A DNA stretch of 64,000 nucleotides from Brachybacterium saurashtrense. Its GTDB lineage: Bacteria; Actinomycetota; Actinomycetes; Actinomycetales; Dermabacteraceae. The notes beneath the pieces are model-generated. The model saw nothing but the letters and a program-made list of their open reading frames with translations. It was not told where the DNA came from and made no database searches. A program made the position numbers and the translations under genes. Shown in pieces: positions 49,327 to 58,374 of this stretch. Numbering within the stretch: position 1 is the stretch's first letter; every line of letters starts with the position of its first letter. The stretch is from assembly GCF_003355475.1 (NCBI RefSeq), contig NZ_CP031356.1:3224001-3288000 (forward strand), given 5' to 3'.

Positions 49327-51249
49327 TCAGTCCGTCGGGAGGAACACCCTCATCGTGCCTGCACCGCGATTGCCCCACTCGCGATACGGCTGCAGCCGCA
49401 CCTGACGCGACCCGCCGGTGGGCAGAACCGGCGCGGTTGTGGCCACGTAGGGCCAAGGCCGCTCCACGACGCTGCGGCGCGAGATCGTCGCCAGCACCTG
49501 CCCGTCGACCACCTCCAGCCCGGCCGCCGCGTCGAGGACGGCATCCTCGACGTCATCGCCGAGGTCGACCGATTCCAGGCAGTGGACCAGGGGACCGCGC
49601 TCCACGGCGACCTGCCCCCGCACCGCATCGATACGGGGATCGGGCCGGCTGAACCGTGCCGGCATCGGAAGCGACAGCGTCACAACCTCGCCGGCCGTCC
49701 AGGAGCGGGTGATCGACAGCCTGCCCGCGCCGGCATCGACCTCCACGGGCTCGCCGTCCACCTGCGCCGTGGCACCCTCGCACCAGGACGGCACGCGCAG
49801 CCCGAGAGTCCAGGTGCCCGCGCCGGCCACCACCTGGACCTCCACCTCGCCGTCGGCCGGGTAGTCGGTGGCGACCCGCAGCTCGACCCGTCGATCGGCC
49901 ACGGTCGCCCGCACCGTCCCGGTGACGAACTGATGGATCACCAACTCTTCCTCGCCGACCGTCGCCACATAGGCGGGCAGGGATGCGAGCGTGCGCGCGA
50001 TGTTCGTCGGGCAGCAGGAGACGGTGAACCACGGCGCGCGCTGGCTCGAGCTCGCGCGGGGAGTGGGCCGGTCGGCCTCCGGGGTGGAGCCCTCCGTGCG
50101 CTGATGGAGCGGGTTGACGTAGAAGAACGCGTCCCCCTCGGCGGAGACGCTCGCGGTGACCACGTTGAACAGGCATCGCTCGATCACGTCGGCGTAGGCC
50201 TCGTCCCCGGTCCACAGCAGCAGGCGGTGCGCGACCTGGATCGCCGCCACCCCCGCGCAGGTCTCGCAGTAGGCCACATCCGGCGGCAGCTCGTAATCCT
50301 CCCCGAAGGACTCGTCCATGTGCCGCGAGCCCATCCCCCCGGTGATGTAGGTGCGGCGGGCCAGGGTGCGATCGAACTGGGCACGGATCGCCTCGACCTT
50401 CGCCGCGTCGCCGGCCTCCACGGCCGCATCGATCGCGCCGGCCGCCAGATACAGTGCGCGCACCGAATGGCCGCGCAGGACTGCCGCCTCGTAGACGGGC
50501 TCGTCATCCTGGAAGTACTGCTGGCCGAACTCGATCTCACCCAGCAGGCCGCGGCCGCGCAGCTCCAGGAATCGGGTGGCCAGCGCGGTGTACCGAGGCT
50601 CCTCGAGGGTGCGGCCCAGCTCCACCAGCGCGGTCTCCACCTCCGGGTGCCCGCCCACGGCGTCGCGCCCGCCCTCGCCGAACACCTCGCACAGATGGTC
50701 GGCGACCCGCACCGCGGCCGCGGTGAACGCGTCGGGCCCGGTGGTGCGCAGGCGGGCCACGGCCGTCTGGAACATGTGCCCGGCGCAGTACAGCTCGTGA
50801 CCCCACTCGAAGTCCGAGTACCGGGGCTCCTGCCCGTCGTGGCCGAAGCGGGTGTTGAGGTAGCCGTCGCTCTCCTGCGCCGACGTGATCACCTCGGTCA
50901 GCTCCTGGAAGCGGCGCTCCATGTCCGGATCGCCGGTGCGGCCGATCTCCCAGGCCATCGCCTCCATGAGCTTGTAGACGTCGGAGTCGGAGAACTCGCG
51001 GCCCTGACGAACGGCGGCGATGGTCCCGTCGACGACGGCACTGAAGTTCCCGACCCAGCCCAGCTTTTCCATCCACGACTGGGCGTGCGGGATCGTGGTG
51101 CGCGCGTTGCGCTCCAGGTACGGGGCCCAGGACCCGCCGGTGATGGTCACCGCCTCGAGGCCGAGCGGGAGGTGTGCGCCGGCATCGGAGCGGATCGGGC
51201 CCATGGGCGAGGTGTGGGTGAGGGGTGCAGCAGTCACAGAAGATCTCAT
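49327..51249 (-). CDS. Beta-L-arabinofuranosidase, GH127
   Basis: This 640-residue intracellular glycosidase of the GH127 (DUF1680) family releases L-arabinose from beta-linked arabinofuranosides such as those on plant hydroxyproline-rich glycoproteins. The alpha/alpha barrel shows GGSWAPYLERNA, WEIGRTGDPDMERRFQEL, GYLNTRFGHDG, and RRTYITGGMGSRHMDESFGE. YCETCAGVAAIQ supplies a catalytic Glu and a zinc Cys, and SCCPTNIARTLASL has the paired cysteines (near 411-412), one being the nucleophile. Beta-sandwich domains follow. The ATG at 51249 overlaps the permease stop (ATGA). It is last in the SBP-permease-permease-GH127 operon. Confidence 0.94.
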   Translation of the reverse strand: MRSSVTAAPLTHTSPMGPIRSDAGAHLPLGLEAVTITGGSWAPYLERNARTTIPHAQSWMEKLGWVGNFSAVVDGTIAAVRQGREFSDSDVYKLMEAMAWEIGRTGDPDMERRFQELTEVITSAQESDGYLNTRFGHDGQEPRYSDFEWGHELYCAGHMFQTAVARLRTTGPDAFTAAAVRVADHLCEVFGEGGRDAVGGHPEVETALVELGRTLEEPRYTALATRFLELRGRGLLGEIEFGQQYFQDDEPVYEAAVLRGHSVRALYLAAGAIDAAVEAGDAAKVEAIRAQFDRTLARRTYITGGMGSRHMDESFGEDYELPPDVAYCETCAGVAAIQVAHRLLLWTGDEAYADVIERCLFNVVTASVSAEGDAFFYVNPLHQRTEGSTPEADRPTPRASSSQRAPWFTVSCCPTNIARTLASLPAYVATVGEEELVIHQFVTGTVRATVADRRVELRVATDYPADGEVEVQVVAGAGTWTLGLRVPSWCEGATAQVDGEPVEVDAGAGRLSITRSWTAGEVVTLSLPMPARFSRPDPRIDAVRGQVAVERGPLVHCLESVDLGDDVEDAVLDAAAGLEVVDGQVLATISRRSVVERPWPYVATTAPVLPTGGSRQVRLQPYREWGNRGAGTMRVFLPTD

Positions 51250-52061
51250 TTCACGGCGCCGACGGTGAGACCGTCGCGCAGGAGTCGGTAGCTGAAGGTG
51301 TAGACGATGAGGATCGGGACGGCAGTGAGCACGGCCAGGGCCATGAGACCGGGCCAGTCGATCCCGAAGGCGGAGACCTGCTGAGCGAGCAGGGCGCTGA
51401 GCGGATAGGTGCCGGGGGAGAGGAAGAAGTTCACCGCGTACAGGAACTCGCCCCAGGCCAGCAGGAACACGATCGTGCCGGTGGTGGCCACGCCGTTGCG
51501 GGCCACGGGCAGGGCGATGCGCAGGAAGGTGCCCAGCCGCGCGGTGCCGTCGATCGCCGCGGCCTCCTCGAGCTCGACCGGGACCGTGCGGAAGAACGGC
51601 CTCAGCAGGATGACGGCGAACGGCGTCAGCAGCGCGGCGTCGGCGAGGATGACGCCGCCCAGGGAGTCCAGCAGGCTCCAAGAGCCGAACAGCTGGAACA
51701 GGGGGATCACGGTGGCGGTCTGCGGGAGCATCTGCAGCACGATCAGCGCGCCCAGCAGGACGGCGACGAGCCAGCCCCTCGTGCGAGCCAGCCCGTAGGC
51801 AGCTGGAACGGCGATGAGCAGGACCAGCGCCGTCGTGCCGACAGCGATGAGGATCGACTGGCGCAGCGCCGTGAACAGCTCCGAGTTCAGAGCGTTCGCA
51901 TAGGCGTCCAGCGAGGGCGTGAACAGGAACATGCTGGCTCGGTCGAACACCAGCGAGGAGGGTTTGAGGCTGGTCAACACGATCCACAGCAGCGGGATGC
52001 CGTAGAGCATCGTGAGCAGCACCTTGATCAGGATCTCGCCGAGTCCGGCTCTCTGGCTCAT
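51246..52061 (-). CDS. Sugar ABC transporter permease (MalG-type)
   Basis: This 271-residue permease has six hydrophobic segments and the EAA loop VELEEAAAIDGTARLGTFLR near 162-181. It has the usual GIPLLWIVLTSLKPSSLVFD in the first loop and FSYRLLRDGLTVGAVK at the C-terminus. It overlaps both neighbours by 4 bp (upstream MalF-type permease and downstream GH127), so the import and hydrolysis genes are translationally coupled. It probably imports beta-arabino-oligosaccharides. Confidence 0.93.
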   Translation of the reverse strand: MSQRAGLGEILIKVLLTMLYGIPLLWIVLTSLKPSSLVFDRASMFLFTPSLDAYANALNSELFTALRQSILIAVGTTALVLLIAVPAAYGLARTRGWLVAVLLGALIVLQMLPQTATVIPLFQLFGSWSLLDSLGGVILADAALLTPFAVILLRPFFRTVPVELEEAAAIDGTARLGTFLRIALPVARNGVATTGTIVFLLAWGEFLYAVNFFLSPGTYPLSALLAQQVSAFGIDWPGLMALAVLTAVPILIVYTFSYRLLRDGLTVGAVK

Positions 52062-53017
52062 CGTTCCTCCTTCAGGATGCTGCGGCTGTACAGGACGGCC
52101 AGCACGACCACCAGCAGCACCGCGATGACGGACGTGGAGGCGCCCAGCCCGAAGTCATAGCGGCTGAAGGCCTGCAGGTATCCCAGGAACGGCAGCGTGT
52201 TGGTCGCCGTGCCGGGCCCGCCGTAAGTCATCACGTAGATGAAGTCGAAGCTGCGGAAGCCGTAGACGATCGTGAGCACCAGCAGCACCAGCGCCGTGGG
52301 CCTCGCGGCAGGGATCATGATGTGCCGGATCTCCTGCCAGCGTGTGGCACCGTCGAGCGCCGCGGCCTCGAAGATCTCCGGGCTGATCCCCAGCAGCGCA
52401 GCCCGGAACACCAGGGCGTTGAAGGGGATCACCGCCCAGGTGGTCACCAGGGCGACGGAGATCAGCGCCCACGTCGCGTCGTAGAGGAACGGGATCGGCT
52501 CCGCGCGCAGCGGAATCAGCAGCACGAGCGTGTTGACCAGCCCGTCCTCGGCGAACAGGAACTTCCACACCGAGCCGTTGACCACCGGCGGCAGCGCCCA
52601 GACGAACACCATCCCGGCCAGGATGATCGCGGACCAGCGGCCCGTCGTGCGCAGAGCGATCGCGGCGGCGAGCCCGAGCGCCATGCCGATCCCGGTCACG
52701 ATCGCGGCGACCACCACGGTGCGCACGATCGCGTCGGTCATCGCACCGCTGGCGAAGCCCTCCAGGTAGTTCTCCGGTCCCACGAACGGCCACTGCTGGT
52801 TCAGCGTGGCCGACCCGACGTCGGAGACGCTCATCCGCAGCAGCTGGACGATGGGGACCGCCGAGAAGAAGAACAGGAACGCCACCCCCGGCACCAGGAA
52901 CCATGCCCTGGTGCCCAGAGGGCCTCCGCCCCGGGCTCTCCTCCGGCGCGCGCCCGTGGGCGGAGCGGGGTCGGCCGCTCTCCGCGTCGCGGGTCTGATG
53001 TCGGCGTTCGCCGTCAT
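52058..53017 (-). CDS. Sugar ABC transporter permease (MalF-type)
   Basis: This 319-residue permease has an Arg/Pro/Gly-rich cytoplasmic head of about 35 residues, then six hydrophobic segments starting FLVPGVAFLFFFSAVPIVQL. The EAA loop is EIFEAAALDGATRWQEIRHI near 215-234, and the C-terminal VMTYGGPGTATNTLPFLGY is typical. It starts 28 bp after the binding-protein stop. No ATPase gene is present in the operon. Confidence 0.93.
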   Translation of the reverse strand: MTANADIRPATRRAADPAPPTGARRRRARGGGPLGTRAWFLVPGVAFLFFFSAVPIVQLLRMSVSDVGSATLNQQWPFVGPENYLEGFASGAMTDAIVRTVVVAAIVTGIGMALGLAAAIALRTTGRWSAIILAGMVFVWALPPVVNGSVWKFLFAEDGLVNTLVLLIPLRAEPIPFLYDATWALISVALVTTWAVIPFNALVFRAALLGISPEIFEAAALDGATRWQEIRHIMIPAARPTALVLLVLTIVYGFRSFDFIYVMTYGGPGTATNTLPFLGYLQAFSRYDFGLGASTSVIAVLLVVVLAVLYSRSILKEER

Positions 53018-53045
53018 CGGTACCTCCTGGGTCAGTGGTGACGGC

Positions 53046-54326
53046 TCAGGCCGAGAGGGACTCGAGCAGCTGCATCACGGTCTGGGACGCCGCCTCGGGA
53101 TCCTGCTGTCCGCCCAGTGCGGAGCTCCACGCCTGGCCGACGGTGGTCTGCACGTCGGCGACCGCCTCGGGCGGGATCGCGGCCGACGGGTAGGTCGCCC
53201 CGCGCTCGGCGACCGTCTCGGAGAACGGGGTCAGCAGGGCGTTGTCGGCCACGGCCGGGTCCTGGTTCGCATCCTCGCGCGCCGGGATGTAGCCGACGTT
53301 CTCGACGGCGGCCAGCTGGCCCTCGCTGCTGTAGAAGGTGGAGGCCAGGTACTGCCATGCCAGCTCCGGGTTCTGGGAGAAGGCGCCGACGGCCTGCCCC
53401 TCGCCGCCGAGGTAGACCTGGCCGGCCCCGCCCACGGGCAGAGGCACGACCGTGTACTCGAACGTGGCGTCGGACTCGGCCAGGGCGATCTGCCAGTTCC
53501 CGTTCGCGGCGAACAACGACTGGCCGGCGAGGAACTGCTGGAACGGGACGGTCTGATCCCAGGTGGTGGCCTCCCTGGAGAGATAGCCCTTCTCGACCCA
53601 GTCGTGGACCATCGCGAAGCCGTCGGTCAGCGCCTGCTCGTCGGGCGACTCGTAGGTGAAGCCCTGGCTGCTCAGCCACGGATAGGCCTGCCACTCGCCC
53701 TGGGACTGGGGCAGCCCCGACACGGTGATGCCGGCCAGGCCGCTCTCCTGGGCAGCTGCCATGGCGGCCTCGAGCTCGTCGATGGTCGTGGGCGGCTCCA
53801 GGCCCAGCTCATCGAGCCTGTCCACGTTGCACCACAGGCCCAGCAGGTTCACGTAGCCCTGCACGGCGTAGAGGGTGCCGTCGATGGTGTGCTGGACCGA
53901 GTCGGGGAACTGGCCGGCGTCCTCGAAGGCGGCCCACTCCTCGTCGATGGCCTTGAGCCCGCCGCCGAGCGCGAGGACCGCGGCCTCGGCGCCGTTGAAC
54001 ACCACGACGTCGGGGCCGGTCTGGCTGCCGGCGGCGTTGACGACCTTGCTGTTGAGCTGGTCGTACGGGACGAAGACGTTCTCGACCGTCGCACCCTCGT
54101 TCTCGGCCTCGAACATCTCCTTGTACTGGTCCATCAGGGCCACCTGGTTGTCCTCGGCGAAGTAGTGCCAGACCGTGACGGTGTTGCCGCCCTGCGAGGC
54201 GTCCTCGCCCCCGCCGCCGCCGCCGCCCGATCCGGAGCTGCCGCACGCGGCGAGAGCGCCGGTCGCCGCGAGTCCGGCCGTGCCGGCCAGGAAGGACCGC
54301 CGCTTCATGGGGTTCGTGCCTGTCAT
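53046..54326 (-). CDS. ABC transporter sugar-binding lipoprotein
   Basis: This 426-residue solute-binding protein (family 1) has an RR-type signal peptide (MKRRSFLAGTAGLAATG) and lipobox LAAC with Cys28, then a Gly-rich linker (GSSGSGGGGGGGEDAS) and VTVWHYFAEDNQVALMDQ. Later landmarks are NSKVVNAAGSQTGPDVVVFN, YVNLLGLWCNVDRLDELGLE and GGEGQAVGAFSQNPELAWQY. The ATG at 54326 follows GAGGAGG. It is the first gene of the operon and lies opposite the lacI gene across an operator-like palindrome. Likely ligand: an arabinose-containing oligosaccharide, judged from GH127. Confidence 0.92.
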   Translation of the reverse strand: MTGTNPMKRRSFLAGTAGLAATGALAACGSSGSGGGGGGGEDASQGGNTVTVWHYFAEDNQVALMDQYKEMFEAENEGATVENVFVPYDQLNSKVVNAAGSQTGPDVVVFNGAEAAVLALGGGLKAIDEEWAAFEDAGQFPDSVQHTIDGTLYAVQGYVNLLGLWCNVDRLDELGLEPPTTIDELEAAMAAAQESGLAGITVSGLPQSQGEWQAYPWLSSQGFTYESPDEQALTDGFAMVHDWVEKGYLSREATTWDQTVPFQQFLAGQSLFAANGNWQIALAESDATFEYTVVPLPVGGAGQVYLGGEGQAVGAFSQNPELAWQYLASTFYSSEGQLAAVENVGYIPAREDANQDPAVADNALLTPFSETVAERGATYPSAAIPPEAVADVQTTVGQAWSSALGGQQDPEAASQTVMQLLESLSA

Positions 54327-54377
54327 GTCTAACCTCCTCGTTAGTGCCCGGGACCGCCCCGGGCGAGCGAAACTGGC

Positions 54378-54389
54378 GAAACCGTTTTC
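54378..54389. promoter_or_regulatory. LacI-family operator between the ABC operon and lacI gene
   Basis: GAAACCGTTTTC has a central C|G and AA/TT symmetry typical of LacI-family sites. It lies 52 bp upstream of the binding-protein start and 61 bp upstream of the regulator start, in the only AT-rich patch of the gap. The adjacent LacI protein is the obvious ligand. Confidence 0.72.
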
Positions 54390-54449
54390 GGTAACGTACA
54401 GTGGCGCGCATCTCACGTCAAGGGGTCGTCGAGCTGGAGGCTGAGGAGG

Positions 54450-55475
54450 ATGGCTGTGGACAATGGGCACATGGGGAACGGAGGTCCGCGACTGCGCGAC
54501 GTCGCCGAGGCTGCGGGCGTCTCGGTGGCCACTGCGTCGAAAGCGCTCAATGGCAGGCAGGACGTGTCGGCTGCGACCCGGGACAAGGTGCTCCAGGCCT
54601 CGCGGCTGCTCTCTTTCCGTCCCAACCGCGCCGCGCAGCAGCTGCAGGGCGGGGCCTCGGGCACGGTGGGTCTGATCGCCAGCGACCTCGACGGCCGCTT
54701 CTCGATCCCGATCATGATGGGCGCCGAAGACGGTTTCGGGATAGAGAACGTCTCGGTGTTCCTCACTGATGCCCGCGGCGATCTGATCCGTGAGCGCCAT
54801 CATCTCGAGGCACTCATGGCGCGCGGCGTCGACGGCTTCATCTTCGTCGGCAGTCGCACGGATCCGCGCCCGCCGATCGCGATGGAGGTGCCGGTCCCCG
54901 TCGTGCACGTCTACGCCCCGAGCTCGGAGCCGAACTCGCTCTCGTTCGTCCCCGACAACGTCGACGCCGGTCGCAAGGCGACCCAGCACCTCCTCGACCT
55001 CGGCCGCCGCCGGCTCGCGCTCATCTCTGGGGATCCGGACTACGTGGCGTTCACGGACCGTCGTGCCGGAGTCGGCGAAGTGCTCGATGGCGCCGGCGTC
55101 GAACTGGTCGCGCCGGTCCGCTCCGGGGAGTGGTCAGAAGCATGGGGAAGGCGGGCAGTGCGCGATCTGATGGCGAGCGGGACGGACTTCGACGGCCTGA
55201 TCTGCTCCAGTGATCAGATCGGCCGAGGCGCGCTGGAGTCCCTGGCGCGGGCGGGAGTCTCGGTGCCGGACGATGTGGCCGTGGTCAGCCATGACAACTG
55301 GGAGGTCCTCGCCACGCAGTGCACCCCCCAGCTGAGCAGCGTGGACATGCAGTTCCGGAAGCTGGGCCATATGGCCTCCCAGGCTCTGCTCCGCATGATG
55401 GGCGGGGAGAAGGAGTCGGGCGTGGTGACACTGCCGTGCTCTCTTGTCGTGCGGGAGTCGACGCTCGGCGTGTGA
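54450..55475 (+). CDS. LacI-family transcriptional regulator
   Basis: This 341-residue repressor has an N-terminal HTH (residues about 13-35: RLRDVAEAAGVSVATASKAL) and hinge helix (RPNRAAQQLQGG) followed by a periplasmic-binding-type effector domain with TVGLIASDLDGRFSIPIMMG, GVDGFIFVGSRT, FVPDNVDAGRKATQHLLDLG, DGLICSSDQIGRGALESLA and VVSHDNWEVLATQCTPQLSS. The ATG at 54450 follows GAGGAGG; a later in-frame ATG seven codons on is less likely. It is divergent from the GH127/ABC operon and most likely represses it until an arabinose-type sugar binds. Confidence 0.94.
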   Translation: MAVDNGHMGNGGPRLRDVAEAAGVSVATASKALNGRQDVSAATRDKVLQASRLLSFRPNRAAQQLQGGASGTVGLIASDLDGRFSIPIMMGAEDGFGIENVSVFLTDARGDLIRERHHLEALMARGVDGFIFVGSRTDPRPPIAMEVPVPVVHVYAPSSEPNSLSFVPDNVDAGRKATQHLLDLGRRRLALISGDPDYVAFTDRRAGVGEVLDGAGVELVAPVRSGEWSEAWGRRAVRDLMASGTDFDGLICSSDQIGRGALESLARAGVSVPDDVAVVSHDNWEVLATQCTPQLSSVDMQFRKLGHMASQALLRMMGGEKESGVVTLPCSLVVRESTLGV

Positions 55476-55644
55476 CCGCTCGACGGCGGGATTCCCGCCG
55501 TCACGGCGATGGCCGGAGCGCGCGCCGGAACAGGTCGAACGCATGCTACCATCCACGTAGGCCCGGGTCATCGTGATGCCCGGATCAGGCAAACACTGCA
55601 CAAATCGCGTTGCCCCGCCGGTGCGAGTTCGATGAGGTCGGAGC

Positions 55645-56685
55645 ATGAACGAGTTCACACGACGCACCGCCCTCGGCGCCCTGAGCGCCCTTCCCCTGCT
55701 GTCCGTTCCCGTGGCGGCCGGAGCCGTCGGCAACGGCCCCAGCTGGAACGGCAACGGCAACATCACCACCGCCCACCTCTCCACCTATGACGATGTGGCC
55801 GCCTTCCTGCAGAAGGAGGCGCAGAAGCAGCCCGCGATGGAGCTGAGCGTGATCGGCCAGTCGGTGAAGGGCCGCGACCTGTACCTCGCCTCCTGGCTCT
55901 CGGCGCCGGAGAACCCCACCGTCCTGTTCCTCACCCAGCAGCACGGCAACGAGCAGCTCACCACCGAGGGTGCGCTCGAGGTGGTCAAGCACCTGGGCAC
56001 CGGCCGCCTGCGCGAGGTGCTGGACGGCGTGAACATCCTGATCGTCCCGATGCTCAACCCGGACGGCGCCATGGGTGACGTGGACTTCTCCCTAGAGGGC
56101 TACCTCGCCCACGGCGACCGCCACCTCACCCGCTACAACGCGGTGGAGGCGGATCTGAACCGCGACCACGTGGACCGCCTCCAGCCGGAGACCCAGGCGC
56201 TGCACGAGAACGTGCTGGGCGCCTTCGAGATCGACTACATGATCGACCTCCACCACCAGGGCGCCAACCGCGCCCTCGGCGACGAGCTGGTCTCGGGCTC
56301 GATCCTCCACCCCACCACCCCGAACGCCGCCCCGGAGCTGGTGGAGCGCTCCAAGCGCCTGGGCTCGGTCGTCTACGACGCGGTGGACTCCACCGGCTGG
56401 GGCCTGATCGGGAAGTACAACGGCGGCTCCGCCGAGACGATCAGCCGCAACGGCCTCGCCGTCGAGTACGACATCGCCACCCTCCTGTTCGAGATGCGCG
56501 GCATGTCCGATCACACCCGCGAGGACTACGTGCTCGGCGCCCGCAGCAGCGGCTACCTGATCCGGCAGACGGTCCTCACCCTCGAGGCGACCGTGCGCGC
56601 GATCGCCGACGGCTCCATCGAGAGCGCGGACATCTCCTTCTGGGACACCCTCCCCACCCAGGAGACCTACACCCCCGACGAGTGA
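55645..56685 (+). CDS. Secreted M14 family zinc carboxypeptidase
   Basis: This 346-residue metallopeptidase has an RR-containing signal (NEFTRRTALGALSALPLLSV, cleavage likely near residue 27). The M14 zinc motif is QQHGNEQL with His100 and Glu103; the third ligand His is probably in MIDLHHQGANRA near 199-200. Other family signs are VIGQSVKGRDLYLASW and IVPMLNPDGAM. The substrate-anchoring Arg is in LNRDH, and the general-base Glu is expected in GLAVEYD or LLFEMRG. The protein would trim C-terminal amino acids or peptidoglycan-type amides outside the cell. It is monocistronic, with a weak upstream ribosome-binding site. Confidence 0.9.
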   Translation: MNEFTRRTALGALSALPLLSVPVAAGAVGNGPSWNGNGNITTAHLSTYDDVAAFLQKEAQKQPAMELSVIGQSVKGRDLYLASWLSAPENPTVLFLTQQHGNEQLTTEGALEVVKHLGTGRLREVLDGVNILIVPMLNPDGAMGDVDFSLEGYLAHGDRHLTRYNAVEADLNRDHVDRLQPETQALHENVLGAFEIDYMIDLHHQGANRALGDELVSGSILHPTTPNAAPELVERSKRLGSVVYDAVDSTGWGLIGKYNGGSAETISRNGLAVEYDIATLLFEMRGMSDHTREDYVLGARSSGYLIRQTVLTLEATVRAIADGSIESADISFWDTLPTQETYTPDE

Positions 56686-56722
56686 CCCGCCCCGCGGCTC
56701 CCGCCGCGGCGTGATCCGTCCG

Positions 56723-56761
56723 AGCGGCCGCCCTCCGGTGGACACCGGGGGAGCGGCCGCT
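56723..56761 (+). terminator. GC-rich hairpin after the M14 gene
   Basis: AGCGGCCGC (56723-56731) pairs with GCGGCCGCT (56753-56761), with a partly paired CTCCGGT/ACCGGGGG interior. It lies 38 bp after the M14 stop and before the dioxygenase promoter. No U-run follows. Confidence 0.55.
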
Positions 56762-56890
56762 TCGCTGCGCCCTCCCTGGCCCAGCGAACTCTCGGCGAAC
56801 GCCCCTGGAGAGCACGGCGGAGTGACAGGCCGTCCCCAGCAGGACTTTCTACGGTGCCCGCTCCAGCCCCGGAGATGAAGAGGACCCGCC

Positions 56891-58033
56891 ATGACCGCCA
56901 GCGCTCCCCGCCCCGCCCGCCGCTCCCGCTCCGCCCGTCGGCCCTACCCGGAGGCCCGCGAGCACGCCGCCGGCCGCGCCCCTGAGGGCGAGGCCCCCGC
57001 GAGCTTCGAGGGCCGCCCCCTCCACCATCCCGAGGAGGACGTCGAGGACCAGGGCCTCGCCTTCGACGTCGCCACCGTGGTCTCCCGCCGCGGGGCGCTG
57101 GGCGCGCTCGGCGCCGGCAGCGTGGTGGCCGTGCTCGCCGCCTGCAGCACCGGCTCCACCACCACCGGCACCGCCGCGAGCGACGGGGGAGGGGCGAGCG
57201 ACGGCGGCGGCACCACCGACTCCTCCTACACCGAGATGCCCACCGAGACCGCCGGCCCCTACCCGGGCGACGGCTCCAACGGGGCGGACGTGCTGGAGAC
57301 CAGCGGTGTGGAGCGCAGCGACATCACCACCAGCATCGACTCCGGCACCGCCGTGGACGGGGTGCCGCTCGCGCTCACCCTGACCGTGATCGACATGGCC
57401 GGCGGCGACGTGCCCATGGAGGGCGCGGCCGTGTACCTGTGGCAGTGCGACGCCGCCGGGCAGTACTCGATGTACTCCGAGGGCGTGGAGGAGGAGACCT
57501 TCCTGCGCGGCGTGCAGATCACCGACGACGCCGGCCAGGTCTCCTTCACCTCGATCGTCCCGGGCTGCTACACGGGCCGCTGGCCGCACCTGCACTTCGA
57601 GGTGTTCCCGGAGGCGGAGTCGATCGTGGACGCCGGCAACGCCCTCCTCACCTCCCAGATCGCGATGCCCGAGGCGGCCTGCGACGACGTGTTCGCGCTC
57701 GAGGAGTACGCGGGCAGCGCCGAGAACCTCGCCCAGCTCACCCTGGAGACCGACACCATCTTCTCCGACGGCTACGACCAGCAGCTGGCGAGCCTCAGCG
57801 GGGACGTGGAGACCGGCTACTCCTTCACCCTCGACGTCCCGATCGACACCACCACCGAGCCCGAGGCCGGCGGCATGGCCGGCGGCGCGATGGGCGGCGA
57901 GCCGCCGGAGGGCGGTCAGGGCGGTCCCGGAGAGGGCGGCGCCCCGCCCGAGGGCGCGCCCGGCGAGGGCGGCCCGGGCGGGGACGCGCCCGCGGGAGCG
58001 CCGTCGGACGGCGGAGGCGACGAGCAGGCCTGA
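56891..58033 (+). CDS. Intradiol ring-cleavage dioxygenase, Tat-type lipoprotein
   Basis: This 380-residue protein related to catechol/protocatechuate dioxygenases appears surface anchored. Residues 1-64 are a polar head (EGRPLHHPEEDVEDQGLAFD). A signal then begins with SRRGALGALGAGSVVAVL and ends at lipobox LAAC with Cys85. The catalytic domain shows a candidate iron Tyr in TETAGPYPGDG, AAVYLWQCDAAGQYS, GVQITDDAGQVSFTSIVPG and the ligand cluster CYTGRWPHLHFEVF (Tyr, His, His). The last 40 residues are a Gly/Pro/Glu-rich tail. Extracellular location suggests attack on lignin-type or humic aromatics. The family is clear; the substrate is not. Confidence 0.9.
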   Translation: MTASAPRPARRSRSARRPYPEAREHAAGRAPEGEAPASFEGRPLHHPEEDVEDQGLAFDVATVVSRRGALGALGAGSVVAVLAACSTGSTTTGTAASDGGGASDGGGTTDSSYTEMPTETAGPYPGDGSNGADVLETSGVERSDITTSIDSGTAVDGVPLALTLTVIDMAGGDVPMEGAAVYLWQCDAAGQYSMYSEGVEEETFLRGVQITDDAGQVSFTSIVPGCYTGRWPHLHFEVFPEAESIVDAGNALLTSQIAMPEAACDDVFALEEYAGSAENLAQLTLETDTIFSDGYDQQLASLSGDVETGYSFTLDVPIDTTTEPEAGGMAGGAMGGEPPEGGQGGPGEGGAPPEGAPGEGGPGGDAPAGAPSDGGGDEQA

Positions 58034-58099
58034 CACGGCCCGGCCGGTGCGGCGGCGCGGGAGCGTGCCGCCGCACCGGCGCCGACGGGGCGGCCCTGC

Positions 58100-58291
58100 T
58101 CAGAACCCGAACAGGACCATCCGGCTGAACACCAGGAAGACGCCGGAGAACACCATGAACACCACGCCGAACCCGGCGCGACGCAGCTGCGGCCACGGCG
58201 ACATCCGCCGCCCGTCGCGCGGGGCGACGAACAGCTCGGGCCGGTCCCGGTCGTGGAGCACGGTGACGGTGCTGCCCGTGCGGTCCAGCAT
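58100..58291 (-). CDS. Small membrane protein, function unknown
   Basis: This 63-residue frame begins LDRTGSTVTVLHDRDRPELF, continues with VAPRDGRRMSPWPQLRRAG, and ends with a hydrophobic span GFGVVFMVFSGVFLVFSR. Amphipathic then hydrophobic character, a basic residue cluster before the membrane segment, and isolation between a plus-strand stop and a divergent plus-strand start support a real gene. The start is uncertain: the ATG at 58291, or a GTG at 58324 adding eleven residues; neither has a strong ribosome-binding site. No family recognised. Confidence 0.5.
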   Translation of the reverse strand: MLDRTGSTVTVLHDRDRPELFVAPRDGRRMSPWPQLRRAGFGVVFMVFSGVFLVFSRMVLFGF

Positions 58292-58374
58292 CCCGACGTC
58301 GCTGACGGCGGGGACCTCGCGCACACCCCGCCCACGAGGGTACGGGCACGTCGCTGCGGCGGTGGGCGGAACGG

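Noticed and set aside
51225-52160. Plus-strand frame opposite the GH127 operon permease
   Set aside because: Gln/Glu/His/Arg-rich antisense translation of membrane-protein codons; no start signals.
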